The translations under genes were made by a program, and so were the position numbers. From Synechococcales cyanobacterium S06 (GTDB taxonomy: Bacteria; Cyanobacteriota; Cyanobacteriia; Cyanobacteriales; JAABRE01): a stretch of 51,218 bases of DNA. The notes beneath the pieces were generated by a model. The model searched no databases. It was not told where the DNA came from and saw nothing but the letters and a program-made list of their open reading frames with translations. Shown in pieces: positions 7,919 to 15,938 of this stretch. The first letter of the stretch is position 1; each line of letters opens with the position of its first letter. The stretch is taken from the NCBI GenBank assembly GCA_011391125.1, contig JAABRE010000035.1, positions 1 through 51,218 of the forward strand, in the 5' to 3' direction.

Positions 7919-9520
7919 CTAAAATGAAGTCTTGCAAAATTGAGAAACAAGGGTATCCATGGCTTTTATACCAGCGGGTGTACCACCGATGGATAAAGCG
8001 GGGAAATGACCATTTGGGGCTGAAAGGGTAAAATTCAGTTTATCATAGGGAATATAGCCACCTTCGTCCTCTTCTGTGCCTTTTTTCCAACCGACTCGAA
8101 TGGAAAAACGCCGCCAAATGATTTCCTTGGCATTGGCCTCACCTCCTAAACCTCGCCAAATATTATTTTGGACACTAAAGCCAAATTTATTTTGAGAATA
8201 CTTTAACCACAGGTTATCAATACGTTTTAAATCGGGACAAGAAAAGTTTTTGATGTTATCCGGGGTAAGATACGCTATATTTCCCTCGTTACCAACTTGT
8301 TTTAATAATTCCCAAGTTTGTTCATCAGCTTTGCGCCACTGTTGGGCTTCTAAGAAGTTTTCTAGCTGTTGATACATGGATGATCGATCATTGCCGGGTT
8401 TGGCTGCAATCAGCGTAATACCTGTATTTGACGATGGTTTAGGTTTAGGAGTTGGGGTGGGAGTTGGTGTGGGAGTTGGAGTTGGTGTCGGTGTTGGTGT
8501 TGGTGTCGGTGTGGGAGTTGGTTTAGGTTTAGGAGTTGGTGTCGGTGTGGGAGTTGGTTTAGGTTTAGGAGTTGGTGTTGGGGTGGGAGTTGGTGTGGGA
8601 GTTGGGGTGGGAGTTGGTGTGGGAGTTGGTTTAGGTTTAGGTGTTGGTGTCGGAGTTGGTGTGGGAGTTGGTTTAGGTTTAGGTGTTGGTGTCGGAGTTG
8701 GTGTTGGGGTGGGAGTTGGTGTCGGTGTTGGTGTCGGAGTTGGAGTTGGAGTCGGTGTGGGAGTTGGAGTTGGCGTGGGAGTTTGAGCCGAAAATCTACC
8801 TGATTTAAAATTAAATCCCATTCTTGGTGCAGATTCCACAAGAATTTTAATCGGGATACCTAAATTAAAACCTTGTTTTATTTCCGTACCATCTTCGAGT
8901 ATTGTACCTTCGGCCCGGCCATGAATTCCGATTAATTCGCCATCTTCATTCAAGACTGGACCACCACTCATTCCTACCCTGGTTGTATTGGTGTAAACTA
9001 AGTCATAACCCGCATCATTAAAGGTATCAAGACTAGATATTTCTCCTTTGGTGATAAAAAAGTTTTGTCTGATGGCTTCCCCTGAAAGAGGAAAACCCGC
9101 TACATATATGGTTGAGAGTTCAAATATTTTCTCCGAATCTCCTATTTTTGCAATTTGATATTTTTCATTACTGTTAAATCTAACAATGGCTAAGTCAACA
9201 TCAGGAAAACGAATAATATTTTTTGTATCTATTTGATGTAACCTGTTATCAAATGTTTTAATGTCCGCTTCCTCATTCTGATTCATCGATTTGACAACAT
9301 GACCCGCAGTTAGAACATAATAAGTATTACCATTACGAGCAATAATTACCCCTGAACCTGGACTACTTGGCCCTTGAACTAAAACAGTAATATTTATCGC
9401 CATTTCTTTAATTTCATAAACGGACATGCTGTATGCTATTTGGGATTTTAAGATTACCAAAGCACTTCCACTACTATATAAAATTAGGAAAATAATTACT
9501 TTTGTGATCCATTTGTTCAT
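7919..9520 (-). CDS. Trypsin-like serine protease fused to a GUN4 domain by a (Thr-Pro)n linker
   Basis: 533 residues in three parts. Residues 1-30 hold a hydrophobic signal or anchor ([18 protein letters not shown]). Residues about 45-235 form a trypsin-fold protease with His74 (TAGHVV), Asp109 (DVDLAIV) and Ser185 (GMSGGPVL), so the triad looks intact. Residues about 247-365 are almost pure TP/KP repeat. Residues about 380-533 match GUN4: [41 protein letters not shown] and [17 protein letters not shown]4 binds porphyrins and stimulates Mg-chelatase in photosynthetic cells; fusions to proteases, kinases and other signalling domains are known in cyanobacteria. With an export signal, this GUN4 may act outside the cytoplasm, possibly sensing tetrapyrroles. 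Inference only. Confidence 0.9.
   Translation of the reverse strand: MNKWITKVIIFLILYSSGSALVILKSQIAYSMSVYEIKEMAINITVLVQGPSSPGSGVIIARNGNTYYVLTAGHVVKSMNQNEEADIKTFDNRLHQIDTKNIIRFPDVDLAIVRFNSNEKYQIAKIGDSEKIFELSTIYVAGFPLSGEAIRQNFFITKGEISSLDTFNDAGYDLVYTNTTRVGMSGGPVLNEDGELIGIHGRAEGTILEDGTEIKQGFNLGIPIKILVESAPRMGFNFKSGRFSAQTPTPTPTPTPTPTPTPTPTPTPTPTPTPTPTPTPKPKPTPTPTPTPTPKPKPTPTPTPTPTPTPTPTPTPTPKPKPTPTPTPTPKPKPTPTPTPTPTPTPTPTPTPTPTPTPKPKPSSNTGITLIAAKPGNDRSSMYQQLENFLEAQQWRKADEQTWELLKQVGNEGNIAYLTPDNIKNFSCPDLKRIDNLWLKYSQNKFGFSVQNNIWRGLGGEANAKEIIWRRFSIRVGWKKGTEEDEGGYIPYDKLNFTLSAPNGHFPALSIGGTPAGIKAMDTLVSQFCKTSF
8440..8790 (-). repeat. Hexanucleotide-type minisatellite encoding (TP)n/(KP)n
   Basis: On the plus strand this is a run of GGNGTN hexamers (GGAGTTGGTGTC...) broken at intervals by GGTTTAGGTTTAGG, which encodes KPKP on the coding strand. 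About 58 dipeptide units are encoded. Third-position bases vary, so the array is not a pure copy, but long identical blocks (GGTTTAGGTTTAGGNGTTGG five or more times) point to repeated unit duplication. Confidence 0.9.
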
Positions 9521-9653
9521 AATTTTAATGACGAGAAAATTCCTAGGTTAGGAACATAAATTTTATTTTTTGTCGAAACCATTTTCGCAATCTAGTCTAT
9601 CATTTCAATTATATAATCATTAAAATATTGCTGTTAAAAACATTAAAAATTTC

Positions 9654-9679
9654 TGGTACAGGCAAAATGCCGCGTACCA
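9654..9679 (-). terminator. Probable terminator of futC
   Basis: TGGTAC...GTACCA with inner GGCA/TGCC forms a hairpin 7 bases past the futC stop. On the minus strand it is followed by GAAATTTTTAA, a short T-run. Confidence 0.55.
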
Positions 9680-9685
9680 CTGTGT

Positions 9686-10756
9686 TTAAATTGTCTTTTT
9701 TTGCTCAGGGAAAATTTGCGGAGTGAGGGTTGCAAAGGATAATTTAACTCTTGTTCCTATTTCTAAGGGAGTGCTGATGGTAGTTCGAGCGTGTAATCGT
9801 TTACCAGACTCTGTTTGCAGACAATAGCGGTATTCTCGACCTAAAAATTGTCGATCTCTTACTACTATAGGTGCGTTGGCATCGGGCTTGAGTATTAAAT
9901 CTTCTTCCCGCAGCATTAATTCCCCATTCTTAAAATTAGCATAACCGACAGAGGCGATCGCCCCGATTTCAGTTTCCCATAATTCTCCTTCTCGAGTGGC
10001 AGGTAAAAAGTTGGCATGGGTGACAAATTCGGCCACAAAACGGGAACTTGGTTGGGTATAAATGGCTTCGGGAGTGCCAATTTGTTCTAATTTTCCGTAC
10101 TGCATAACTGCAATTTGATCGCAAATAGCCATGGCTTCTTCTTGATCGTGGGTGACAAAAATCGCCGAAATACCACTAGCTTTAAGGATAGTACGGATTT
10201 CATAGCGCAATCTTTCCCTGACTTGGACATCCAAATTACTCAAAGGTTCATCCAATAAGATTAACTCAGGTCCGGGTGCTAAAGCTCTCGCTAAAGCAAT
10301 GCGTTGTTGTTGACCTCCTGAAAGTTCGTGGGGATAACGTTTTTCCAATCCCGTTAACCCCACCAAGAGCAAAACTTGAGCTATTCTATCCTTAATCTCC
10401 TTATTTTTGTAGTTTTTGCCCTTAACTTTTAGGCCAAAAGCGATATTTTCGGCGATGGTTAAATGGGGAAATAAGGCATAATCTTGGAATACCATTCCCG
10501 TATTTCTAACTTCCGGAGGTAGCCAACAATGGACATCGTTAACGATTTTCCCGGCTAAATTGACACTTCCGGCGGAAACTTGTTCAAAACCAGCAATAAT
10601 TCTTAAAAGAGTCGTTTTACCACAACCACTTGGACCTAATAATCCCAATACTTCTCCTTTTTCTAACTTTAAACTAACATCTTTGACGGCAAAATTGCTG
10701 TGATGGGAGAATTGTTTGCTCACGGAATCTAAGGCCAAAATTGTAGAATTTGTCAT
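9686..10756 (-). CDS. futC: ABC transporter ATPase, iron(III)-type (FutC/FbpC-like)
   Basis: A cytoplasmic ATP-binding subunit of about 356 residues from the preferred start at 10756 (MTNSTILALDSV). It has Walker A GPSGCGKTT, Q-loop VFQDYALFPH, signature LSGGQQQR, Walker B LILLDEPLSNLD and H-switch VTHDQEEA. The C-terminal 100 residues form a TOBE-like regulatory domain. The spacing and the RYPHELSGG context resemble the CUT1/Fbp subfamily; in cyanobacteria the closest known role is FutC of the Fut ferric-iron importer. No permease or binding protein is next to it, which is common for futC in this group. An in-frame ATG at 10774 is possible but less likely. Sulfate or spermidine specificity cannot be excluded. 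Confidence 0.8.
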   Translation of the reverse strand: MTNSTILALDSVSKQFSHHSNFAVKDVSLKLEKGEVLGLLGPSGCGKTTLLRIIAGFEQVSAGSVNLAGKIVNDVHCWLPPEVRNTGMVFQDYALFPHLTIAENIAFGLKVKGKNYKNKEIKDRIAQVLLLVGLTGLEKRYPHELSGGQQQRIALARALAPGPELILLDEPLSNLDVQVRERLRYEIRTILKASGISAIFVTHDQEEAMAICDQIAVMQYGKLEQIGTPEAIYTQPSSRFVAEFVTHANFLPATREGELWETEIGAIASVGYANFKNGELMLREEDLILKPDANAPIVVRDRQFLGREYRYCLQTESGKRLHARTTISTPLEIGTRVKLSFATLTPQIFPEQKKTI

Positions 10757-10983
10757 AGTAATTAGGATAACCATAAAGTTTTAGCAGACTTGCTAAGAAA
10801 GATTCTCAACAATCAAAAATAAATATAGCATTTTCTGACTCAAAAAACGGAACTGATTTTTAAATTTTGAAAAAGTGTAAATAATAAATCAAAGTAATTT
10901 TCACAAAAATTGCCTTGATTTATCATTTATCAGCGATATTCACTGTATGCTATACACAAAGATAAACGTGAGGAGTAAAGTTA

Positions 10984-11793
10984 ATGAAATTATGTAAAAA
11001 TGGTCTCGAAGTTCTCAAAGAAACTAGCCGCACTTTTTATATTCCTATTAGTATCTTACCGAATGGCTTAAAAGAAGCGGTGGCTTCGGCCTATTTATGT
11101 ATGCGTGCGATCGATGAAATCGAAGATCATCCTGAATTAGATCATACTACCAAAGCGAAATTATTAAGAAATATTAGTTTAGCCTTACAATCAAGCGGCG
11201 AAAACGTCAATTTCGACTCCTTTAATGGCTCATTAAACGGCGAAAAAAACCTTTTACCAGAAGTTACTTTAAGAGTACAGGAATGGGCAGTTTTAGCACC
11301 ACAAAGCATTGCACCGCGAATTTGGGACGCAACTGCGGCCATGGCTGATAGAATGGCCTATTGGGCACAAAGAAACTGGTTAATCGAAACCAAAGCCGAT
11401 TTGGATACCTATACCTTCAGTGTAGCCGGAGCCGTGGGATTATTATTATCAGATTTGTGGGCTTGGTATGATGGCACTCAAACCAATAGATTGCAGGCGA
11501 TCGCATTTGGCCGTGGTCTTCAAACCGTCAATATTTTAAGAAATCAAAAGGATGACATAGATAGAGGAGTTAGCTTCTTTCCCAAAGGTTGGACAAGGAA
11601 AGAAATGGACGAATATGCTCGTTATAACCTAAAAATGGCCGATTTATATACAAATTCCTTACCTTCTGGACCTGCAAAAAACTTCTGTCAAATTCCCTTA
11701 GCATTGGCGCATGGTACAATCACAGCGATGAGTTTAGGCCAAGAAAAATTAACTCGTCTCGATGTCATGCAAATTTTAGCCAAAGTCAGTTAA
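10984..11793 (+). CDS. Squalene/phytoene synthase-family enzyme
   Basis: A 269-residue isoprenoid head-to-head condensing enzyme. SRTFYIPI (15-22) and the first Asp-rich motif DEIED (44-48) bind the first prenyl diphosphate with Mg2+. The second motif region reads GRGLQTVNILRNQKDDIDRG (177-194), followed by VSFFP. In squalene and phytoene synthases this second motif is normally NxLRDxxED; here the first Asp is Asn (NILRN). The protein is shorter than the usual 300-350 residues. A GAGGAG ribosome site precedes the ATG. The product (phytoene, squalene, dehydrosqualene or other) cannot be told from sequence. Its stop codon abuts a heptamer repeat array. Confidence 0.85.
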   Translation: MKLCKNGLEVLKETSRTFYIPISILPNGLKEAVASAYLCMRAIDEIEDHPELDHTTKAKLLRNISLALQSSGENVNFDSFNGSLNGEKNLLPEVTLRVQEWAVLAPQSIAPRIWDATAAMADRMAYWAQRNWLIETKADLDTYTFSVAGAVGLLLSDLWAWYDGTQTNRLQAIAFGRGLQTVNILRNQKDDIDRGVSFFPKGWTRKEMDEYARYNLKMADLYTNSLPSGPAKNFCQIPLALAHGTITAMSLGQEKLTRLDVMQILAKVS

Positions 11794-11892
11794 TAGTTGA
11801 TAGTTGATAGTTGACAGTTGATAGTTTGTAGGGTGGGCAATTTTATTAGATAATTATCTGAATAGCTCTAATTTTTTAATTGCCCACCCTAC
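11794..11892. repeat. TAGTTGA heptamer array and GTAGGGTGGGCAATT inverted repeat
   Basis: Heptamers TAGTTGA/CAGTTGA begin one base after the stop codon of the synthase gene (11794-11827). They are followed by GTAGGGTGGGCAATT (from 11828) and its inverted copy AATTGCCCACCCTAC (to 11892), a short palindromic element that could act as a two-way terminator. Confidence 0.7.
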
Positions 11893-11907
11893 TTATATTT
11901 CACATTT

Positions 11908-13077
11908 ATGATTGAAGTTGAATACCGTTTTCCACCGTCAGTAAACGCCGAAAAACAGGCTAAAATCATCGCTATTGGTCAAACTGCCGGTAGTTGGGAT
12001 GAGCGTTTTTCCCACCGAGAAAGTCAATTGCAGTCACACCTCGGCCAAGTCCTCAATGTTATCACTGACGAGCAAGGCTACGATATCGCTAGGGTCGCTT
12101 TTCCGGAGGCAAACGTTGAAAATGACCTGCCAAGTCTTTTGACTATGATATTCGGCAAATACTCCATGGCTGGTCTGGGAAAAATAGTGGGGGTGCATCT
12201 CCCTAAAAATTATGGTCAACGCCCTAAGTTTGGGATTTCCGGCATCCGTAATTTGCTCGGTGTTGGCGATCGCCCCCTAGTTATGGCGATTTTTAAGCCA
12301 GCTTTGGGACTTTCGGCGGCCGATCACGCTACTATTTTAAAAGAGGTTGCTTTTGCTGGTTTAGACATTATTAAGGATGATGAGATTTTAGGCGATTTAC
12401 CCCTCGCTCCGACGTTAGACCGTTTAGCAGCCTGTCGTCAAGTTTTAGATGAAGTTAAAGCGCAAACTGGTCGTACTGTGTTATATGCCGTCAATGTGAC
12501 TGGTAGAGCGGATCAATTACTGGCAAAAGCTCGTTTATTGGTGGAAAATGGGGCAAATGCGCTCTTATTTAATGCTTTAAGTTACGGTTTCTCCGTTTTG
12601 GAAGCTTTAGCTGCGGATTCTGCTGTTAATGTGCCAATTTTTGTTCATCCTGCTTTGGCTGGAGCTCTGTGCGCTTCTGCTGAGACTGGGTTATCCTATT
12701 CTGTAGTATTGGGCACTTTGATGGCTCATAGTGGTGCTGATGCTGTCCTCTACCCTGCCCATTATGGTAGTTTACCTTTTGATCCGACCGAAGAAGCTAA
12801 AATTAGGGAGATTTTGCGATCGCAAAATGTATTTCCTGTACCGTCAGCGGGGATTCATCCGGGGGTAGTTCCCACGGTTTTGGAAGATTACGGCAATGAA
12901 GTAATTTTAAATGCGGGAACAGGAATTATGGATCATCCTACCGGACCAGAGGCCGGAGTTAAAGCATTTTTTCAAGCTTTAGAATGGTTAAGGGAAGGTA
13001 AAGTTTTTGACGTGGAAAAATTACCCGAAAATGAGTTAAAAACTGCTCTGTTAAAATGGGGTATTTATGAGAGATAA
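11908..13077 (+). CDS. RuBisCO-like protein (form IV), DK-MTP-1-P enolase (MtnW) type
   Basis: A 389-residue protein of the RuBisCO large-subunit fold, shorter than true RbcL (about 470). It keeps KPALGL (Lys130) and the metal-binding KDDE (Lys156, carbamylated in RuBisCO, to Glu159), plus AVNVTG, FVHPALAG, PSAGIHPG and NAGTGIMDHPTG. At the loop 6 position it has YPAHYGSLPF instead of the GKLEGE-type lysine loop needed for CO2 fixation. This fits form IV proteins; the Bacillus and Microcystis members enolise 2,3-diketo-5-methylthiopentyl-1-phosphate in methionine salvage (established knowledge). Other salvage genes are not nearby. No strong ribosome site is seen; the first ATG follows a repeat. 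Confidence 0.85.
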   Translation: MIEVEYRFPPSVNAEKQAKIIAIGQTAGSWDERFSHRESQLQSHLGQVLNVITDEQGYDIARVAFPEANVENDLPSLLTMIFGKYSMAGLGKIVGVHLPKNYGQRPKFGISGIRNLLGVGDRPLVMAIFKPALGLSAADHATILKEVAFAGLDIIKDDEILGDLPLAPTLDRLAACRQVLDEVKAQTGRTVLYAVNVTGRADQLLAKARLLVENGANALLFNALSYGFSVLEALAADSAVNVPIFVHPALAGALCASAETGLSYSVVLGTLMAHSGADAVLYPAHYGSLPFDPTEEAKIREILRSQNVFPVPSAGIHPGVVPTVLEDYGNEVILNAGTGIMDHPTGPEAGVKAFFQALEWLREGKVFDVEKLPENELKTALLKWGIYER

Positions 13078-13086
13078 TAACAACAG

Positions 13087-13217
13087 TAGACCAATGAGCG
13101 AAACTACGAGAAACTGTCATTCACAAGCAGCGCGAAGAATCTGGTGAGATACTTCGCTACACTAACGTTTCGCTCAGTATGACAATCAAGTCATTTTGAG
13201 TTTCACTCATTGGTCTA
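13087..13217. mobile_element. MITE of the TAGACC family with alternative ends
   Basis: A 131-base element with ends TAGACCAATGAGCGAAACT and AGTTTCACTCATTGGTCTA, starting and ending in TA. Its interior is nearly identical, on the opposite strand, to that of the element at 7682-7807, yet both ends carry CAATGAG in place of CTCTTGC, so the paired ends differ in a matching way. No coding capacity. Confidence 0.85.
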
Positions 13218-13219
13218 GT

Positions 13220-13352
13220 TAACTATCAACTGTCAACTATCAACTATCAACTGTCAACTGTCAACTGTCAACTGTCAACTGTCAACTGTCAACTGTCAAC
13301 TGTTAACTATCAACTGTCAACTATCAACTGTCAACTATAAACTATCAACTAT
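13220..13352. repeat. Heptamer tandem array (CAACTGT/CAACTAT), about 19 units
   Basis: A 7-base unit CAACTGT alternates with CAACTAT for about 133 bases, from the edge of the MITE to 4 bases before the pixD start codon. Units of this type are known in cyanobacteria as short tandemly repeated repetitive (STRR) sequences. Shorter arrays of the same unit lie at 11794, 13943, 25119, 28706 and 44392. Confidence 0.95.
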
Positions 13353-13356
13353 AAAT

Positions 13357-13782
13357 ATGAATTTATCTCGTTTAATTTACTGTAGTAGGGCTGTTGCTGA
13401 TTTAGACTATGAAGATTTAAAAGATATTATGACCAAATCCCAAAAAAATAATCAACCGGTGGGAGTTACTGGTATTCTTTGTTTTGGTAATACGATCTTT
13501 TTACAAATTTTGGAAGGCCCTCGTCAAGAAATTAGTAAAACTTATAACCGAATTATTCAGGATACACGTCATTTTGATACGGAAATAATTGACTTTCAAG
13601 AAATAGAAGAAAGATTATTTACGGATTGGTCCATGAGGGTGGTTCAGTTAGGAGATTTTTCGCGGGATTCTGTTAATCATATCATCCTAAAATATTCTAG
13701 TCAACCAGAGTTTAATCCTTTTAAAATGACATCTAAACAGTGTCTTAATTTTATGATGGAATTTGGTCAGCTAACCAAATAA
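13357..13782 (+). CDS. pixD: BLUF-domain blue-light photoreceptor, PixD (Slr1694) type
   Basis: A 141-residue FAD-binding BLUF protein. The photocycle residues fall at the same numbers as in Synechocystis PixD: Tyr8 (RLIYCSR), Gln50 (FLQILEG), Trp91 and Met93 (WSM). The helical tail that follows (LKYSSQPEFNP, QCLNFMMEF) matches PixD, which forms ring complexes with the response-regulator-like PixE in the dark and controls phototaxis. No pixE-like gene is near. The start codon lies 4 bases after a long heptamer array, which leaves no ordinary ribosome site and places any promoter inside or beyond the repeat. Expression control is therefore likely to involve the repeat (inference). Confidence 0.92.
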   Translation: MNLSRLIYCSRAVADLDYEDLKDIMTKSQKNNQPVGVTGILCFGNTIFLQILEGPRQEISKTYNRIIQDTRHFDTEIIDFQEIEERLFTDWSMRVVQLGDFSRDSVNHIILKYSSQPEFNPFKMTSKQCLNFMMEFGQLTK

Positions 13783-13787
13783 GATTT

Positions 13788-14005
13788 AATTAGGGTTTAC
13801 TGAAAAAAGCACAAAGCCATGTAGATCAATACTTTCAAGTTGGTGGGACTTGAATTAAGGGCAAGGATTTCAACAAATAATAGTAAAAAACCTTACATTT
13901 ACGGGGATTAATCAAGATTTTTGCTCGTCAAAAGACCCGGTCAAACTATCAACTATCAACTATCAACTCGCCCTCACCAGCCATTTATTCAGCAAACCCT
14001 AATTA
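13788..14005. mobile_element. MITE-like remnant with TTAGGGTTT ends
   Basis: TAATTAGGGTTTACTGAA at the left and TTCAGCAAACCCTAATTA at the right form an imperfect inverted pair about 218 bases apart. The interior has no open frame and includes a short CAACTAT heptamer array (13943-13968). It lies between pixD and the promoter region of the next gene. No other copy is in this window. Confidence 0.55.
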
Positions 14006-14095
14006 TTGTAGTGTCAATGAAGAAGTTTGTACCACATAAGGTTAACTTTTAGGATACTCTGAAATTAAGATTAGGAGAACATAAAGGGAAAAAAT

Positions 14096-14401
14096 ATGAG
14101 TAAAAATGATAATTTTGCGGGAGGTTTTCTGGCCGGAGCGATTATAGGTGGTATAGTCGGAGGTATTCTTGGCTCTCTTTTAACTAAACGAGAAAGCGAT
14201 CAGTTAGACTCAGTTAAACTGGATAAATCTTTGCTCAAAAAAAGTAAATCACCTAAATTTACCACTGAGGAAAGTATGGAAGAATCTCGTTTGAGTTTAG
14301 AAGATAAAATTGCCCAATTAAATCACGCAATTGATGATGTTCGTCATCAATTGGGTCGGGTTAATGATAATACCATCTCTAATAATATTGAACAATCTTA
14401 G
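14096..14401 (+). CDS. Small membrane protein with glycine-zipper segment (YtxH-like)
   Basis: 101 residues. Residues 8-28 are a Gly-rich hydrophobic segment (GGFLAGAIIGGIVGGILGSL) that probably spans or packs into the membrane. A basic patch (LLKKSKSPK) and a C-terminal amphipathic helix (LEDKIAQLNHAIDDVRHQL) follow. The layout resembles YtxH/gas-vesicle-associated small proteins, and proteins of this kind are frequent in cyanobacteria, but no biochemical role is known. A ribosome site (AGGAGAA, then AAAGGGAAAAA) precedes the ATG. A hairpin with a T-run closes the unit at 14416-14440. Confidence 0.8.
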   Translation: MSKNDNFAGGFLAGAIIGGIVGGILGSLLTKRESDQLDSVKLDKSLLKKSKSPKFTTEESMEESRLSLEDKIAQLNHAIDDVRHQLGRVNDNTISNNIEQS

Positions 14402-14415
14402 TTTTTTCTGAATTT

Positions 14416-14440
14416 TAGGCTATTTAATTTAGCCTATTTT
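14416..14440 (+). terminator. Rho-independent terminator
   Basis: TAGGCTA, seven bases, TAGCCTA, then TTTT. It separates the small membrane-protein gene from the pPIWI-RE operon. Confidence 0.75.
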
Positions 14441-14468
14441 ACCAACTTTTTTTATTGACACCGTTTAA

Positions 14469-14490
14469 TGTAAAATAACACACTGTAAAA
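14469..14490 (+). promoter_or_regulatory. Direct repeats upstream of the pPIWI-RE operon
   Basis: TGTAAAA occurs at 14469-14475 and 14484-14490, ending 2 bases before the ATG at 14493. A perfect TTGACA lies at 14455-14460, but no -10 hexamer at the right spacing is clear and no Shine-Dalgarno sequence is visible. The leader must be very short or the start lies further in. The repeats may be an operator; weak evidence. Confidence 0.3.
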
Positions 14491-14492
14491 AA

Positions 14493-15938
14493 ATGTTTGC
14501 AAGTTATCAACAATGGAACGGCACGGCAGAAACGTTGACGCAGGAGCTTAGTTCTATAATTAGGCAATTTAATTTAGGGGTGGAACTTCCCACCGTGAGA
14601 ACAATTCGACTCTGGAGAAGTAAAGCAATATTTTCTCAACCCAAAAAGGAAAGGTTTGGTTTTCGTCAGATTTTAGAAGGTTTAGCTACTACTTTATTGT
14701 TGAAAAAAGGTTGGACTTTGGTCTCGATCGCCCAAGTATTGCCTAAAATGTCCGACTTGGTTTTAGAAGAGCAAATTAGCGCTGAATTAGAGGGGAAAGA
14801 TTCAAGTTGGTTACCCACCAGTTTAGTTGCTGATCATCGTCAATTACTCGAACGTGCTGAAAATGCGGTAGTTTTATTAGCACAAGGGATCATGCGTCTT
14901 TATAATCAGATTTCCCTGAGTCAGAAAATTGTTAGGCAAGATGATCAAATACCAGGGGAATTATACCATGCTCTGGTAAAGTTAGGGCGTTTGTACATAG
15001 AAACGGGAGATTATGATCAGGTAGCCTGTGTTCATCCAGTTTTAGCAGAAGCAAAAAAACCACTTAAAAAATGGAATTTAATTTTATTTCAAGATAATAA
15101 GTTTAAATATAAAGAGGTTGTGTTAATTAATAATGAATTTTCAGTTCCAACATCTGAATGTGGCGAAATAGCAACTCAATTTGGCGGTTTTGGGGAAGAT
15201 AACCTGATTCAAAAGCGTCTTTATGATAACTTAATACAAGCAACTGAAAGATTAGGAAATAGACAAAATTTTGCCTATTCAAAAATAAGAGAAATTATCG
15301 GTCGTTATTCTTTACTTAGGGAAAAAACCCTTTATCAATTATTAGAAGAAAATAATTTCACCCCTTTACAAAAAACAGTTTCTGAATTTTTTACCAGAGT
15401 TCCCGATATTTGGTTAATTAAGGGAACTGCTCATTCTTGTCAACAATGTCACACCTTAATGAGACCTCATGGTAAAGAAAGTCAATGTCCGCTTTGTCAT
15501 GGAAACCAAGTCGGGGAAAAATTACAGGGAGATTTAGGGGATTTATTAGTAGCAAAACCGCCAATTTTGACCTATTGGACAGGGCCAGCCATTGATGAAT
15601 TGAGAATTTATGATACTGCTAAACAACAAAAATTAGACGTTGAACTTTATCCTGAACTTGATCGATGTGACGTGGCCATTGGGGATAAAATCGGAATTGA
15701 TGCTAAATCCTATCGTGATCCGGTTTCCTTGGCAATGAAACTTAATCGCAGTATTGGCGGTTTAATACATTATGATACCAGAATCATTGCCATAAGCGAT
15801 CAGCACATCGAAAATAACCCCTATTACTTAACAATTTTACGGGAAATATTAGAACAGCAATTTCCTCAAAATACTTTGCAATTGCTATCAGTTTCAGACG
15901 TTATTCAAAGAATAAAAAGAGGTGATTATGAGAATTAA
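14493..15938 (+). CDS. pPIWI-RE island gene 1: REase-fold nuclease with MerR-like HTH and Zn ribbon
   Basis: 481 residues. Residues about 30-90 resemble a MerR-type DNA-binding fold (PTVRTIRLWRSKAIF, FGFRQILEGL, GWTLVSIAQVLPKM). A four-Cys zinc ribbon follows (CQQCH near 315 and CPLCH near 330). The C-terminal 130 residues carry a PD-(D/E)xK nuclease core: Asp in CDVAIGDK and the DAK of GIDAKSY. This matches the REase that always accompanies pPIWI-RE proteins (Pfam family REase_pPIWI_RE, with the Y domain; Burroughs, Ando and Aravind 2013). Predicted role: the DNA-cutting subunit. It overlaps the helicase gene by 11 bases, so the two are translationally linked. Family assignment is from memory of motifs and context. 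Confidence 0.85.
   Translation: MFASYQQWNGTAETLTQELSSIIRQFNLGVELPTVRTIRLWRSKAIFSQPKKERFGFRQILEGLATTLLLKKGWTLVSIAQVLPKMSDLVLEEQISAELEGKDSSWLPTSLVADHRQLLERAENAVVLLAQGIMRLYNQISLSQKIVRQDDQIPGELYHALVKLGRLYIETGDYDQVACVHPVLAEAKKPLKKWNLILFQDNKFKYKEVVLINNEFSVPTSECGEIATQFGGFGEDNLIQKRLYDNLIQATERLGNRQNFAYSKIREIIGRYSLLREKTLYQLLEENNFTPLQKTVSEFFTRVPDIWLIKGTAHSCQQCHTLMRPHGKESQCPLCHGNQVGEKLQGDLGDLLVAKPPILTYWTGPAIDELRIYDTAKQQKLDVELYPELDRCDVAIGDKIGIDAKSYRDPVSLAMKLNRSIGGLIHYDTRIIAISDQHIENNPYYLTILREILEQQFPQNTLQLLSVSDVIQRIKRGDYEN

Noticed and set aside
8376-8841. Long frames opposite and out of frame to the TP linker (VG- and HQLPPQL-type repeats)
   Set aside because: They are by-products of the hexamer repeat in the true protease gene, which has catalytic and GUN4 domains on the minus strand.
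13220-13352. CRISPR array
   Set aside because: The unit is 7 bases with no spacers; it is a simple heptamer array.
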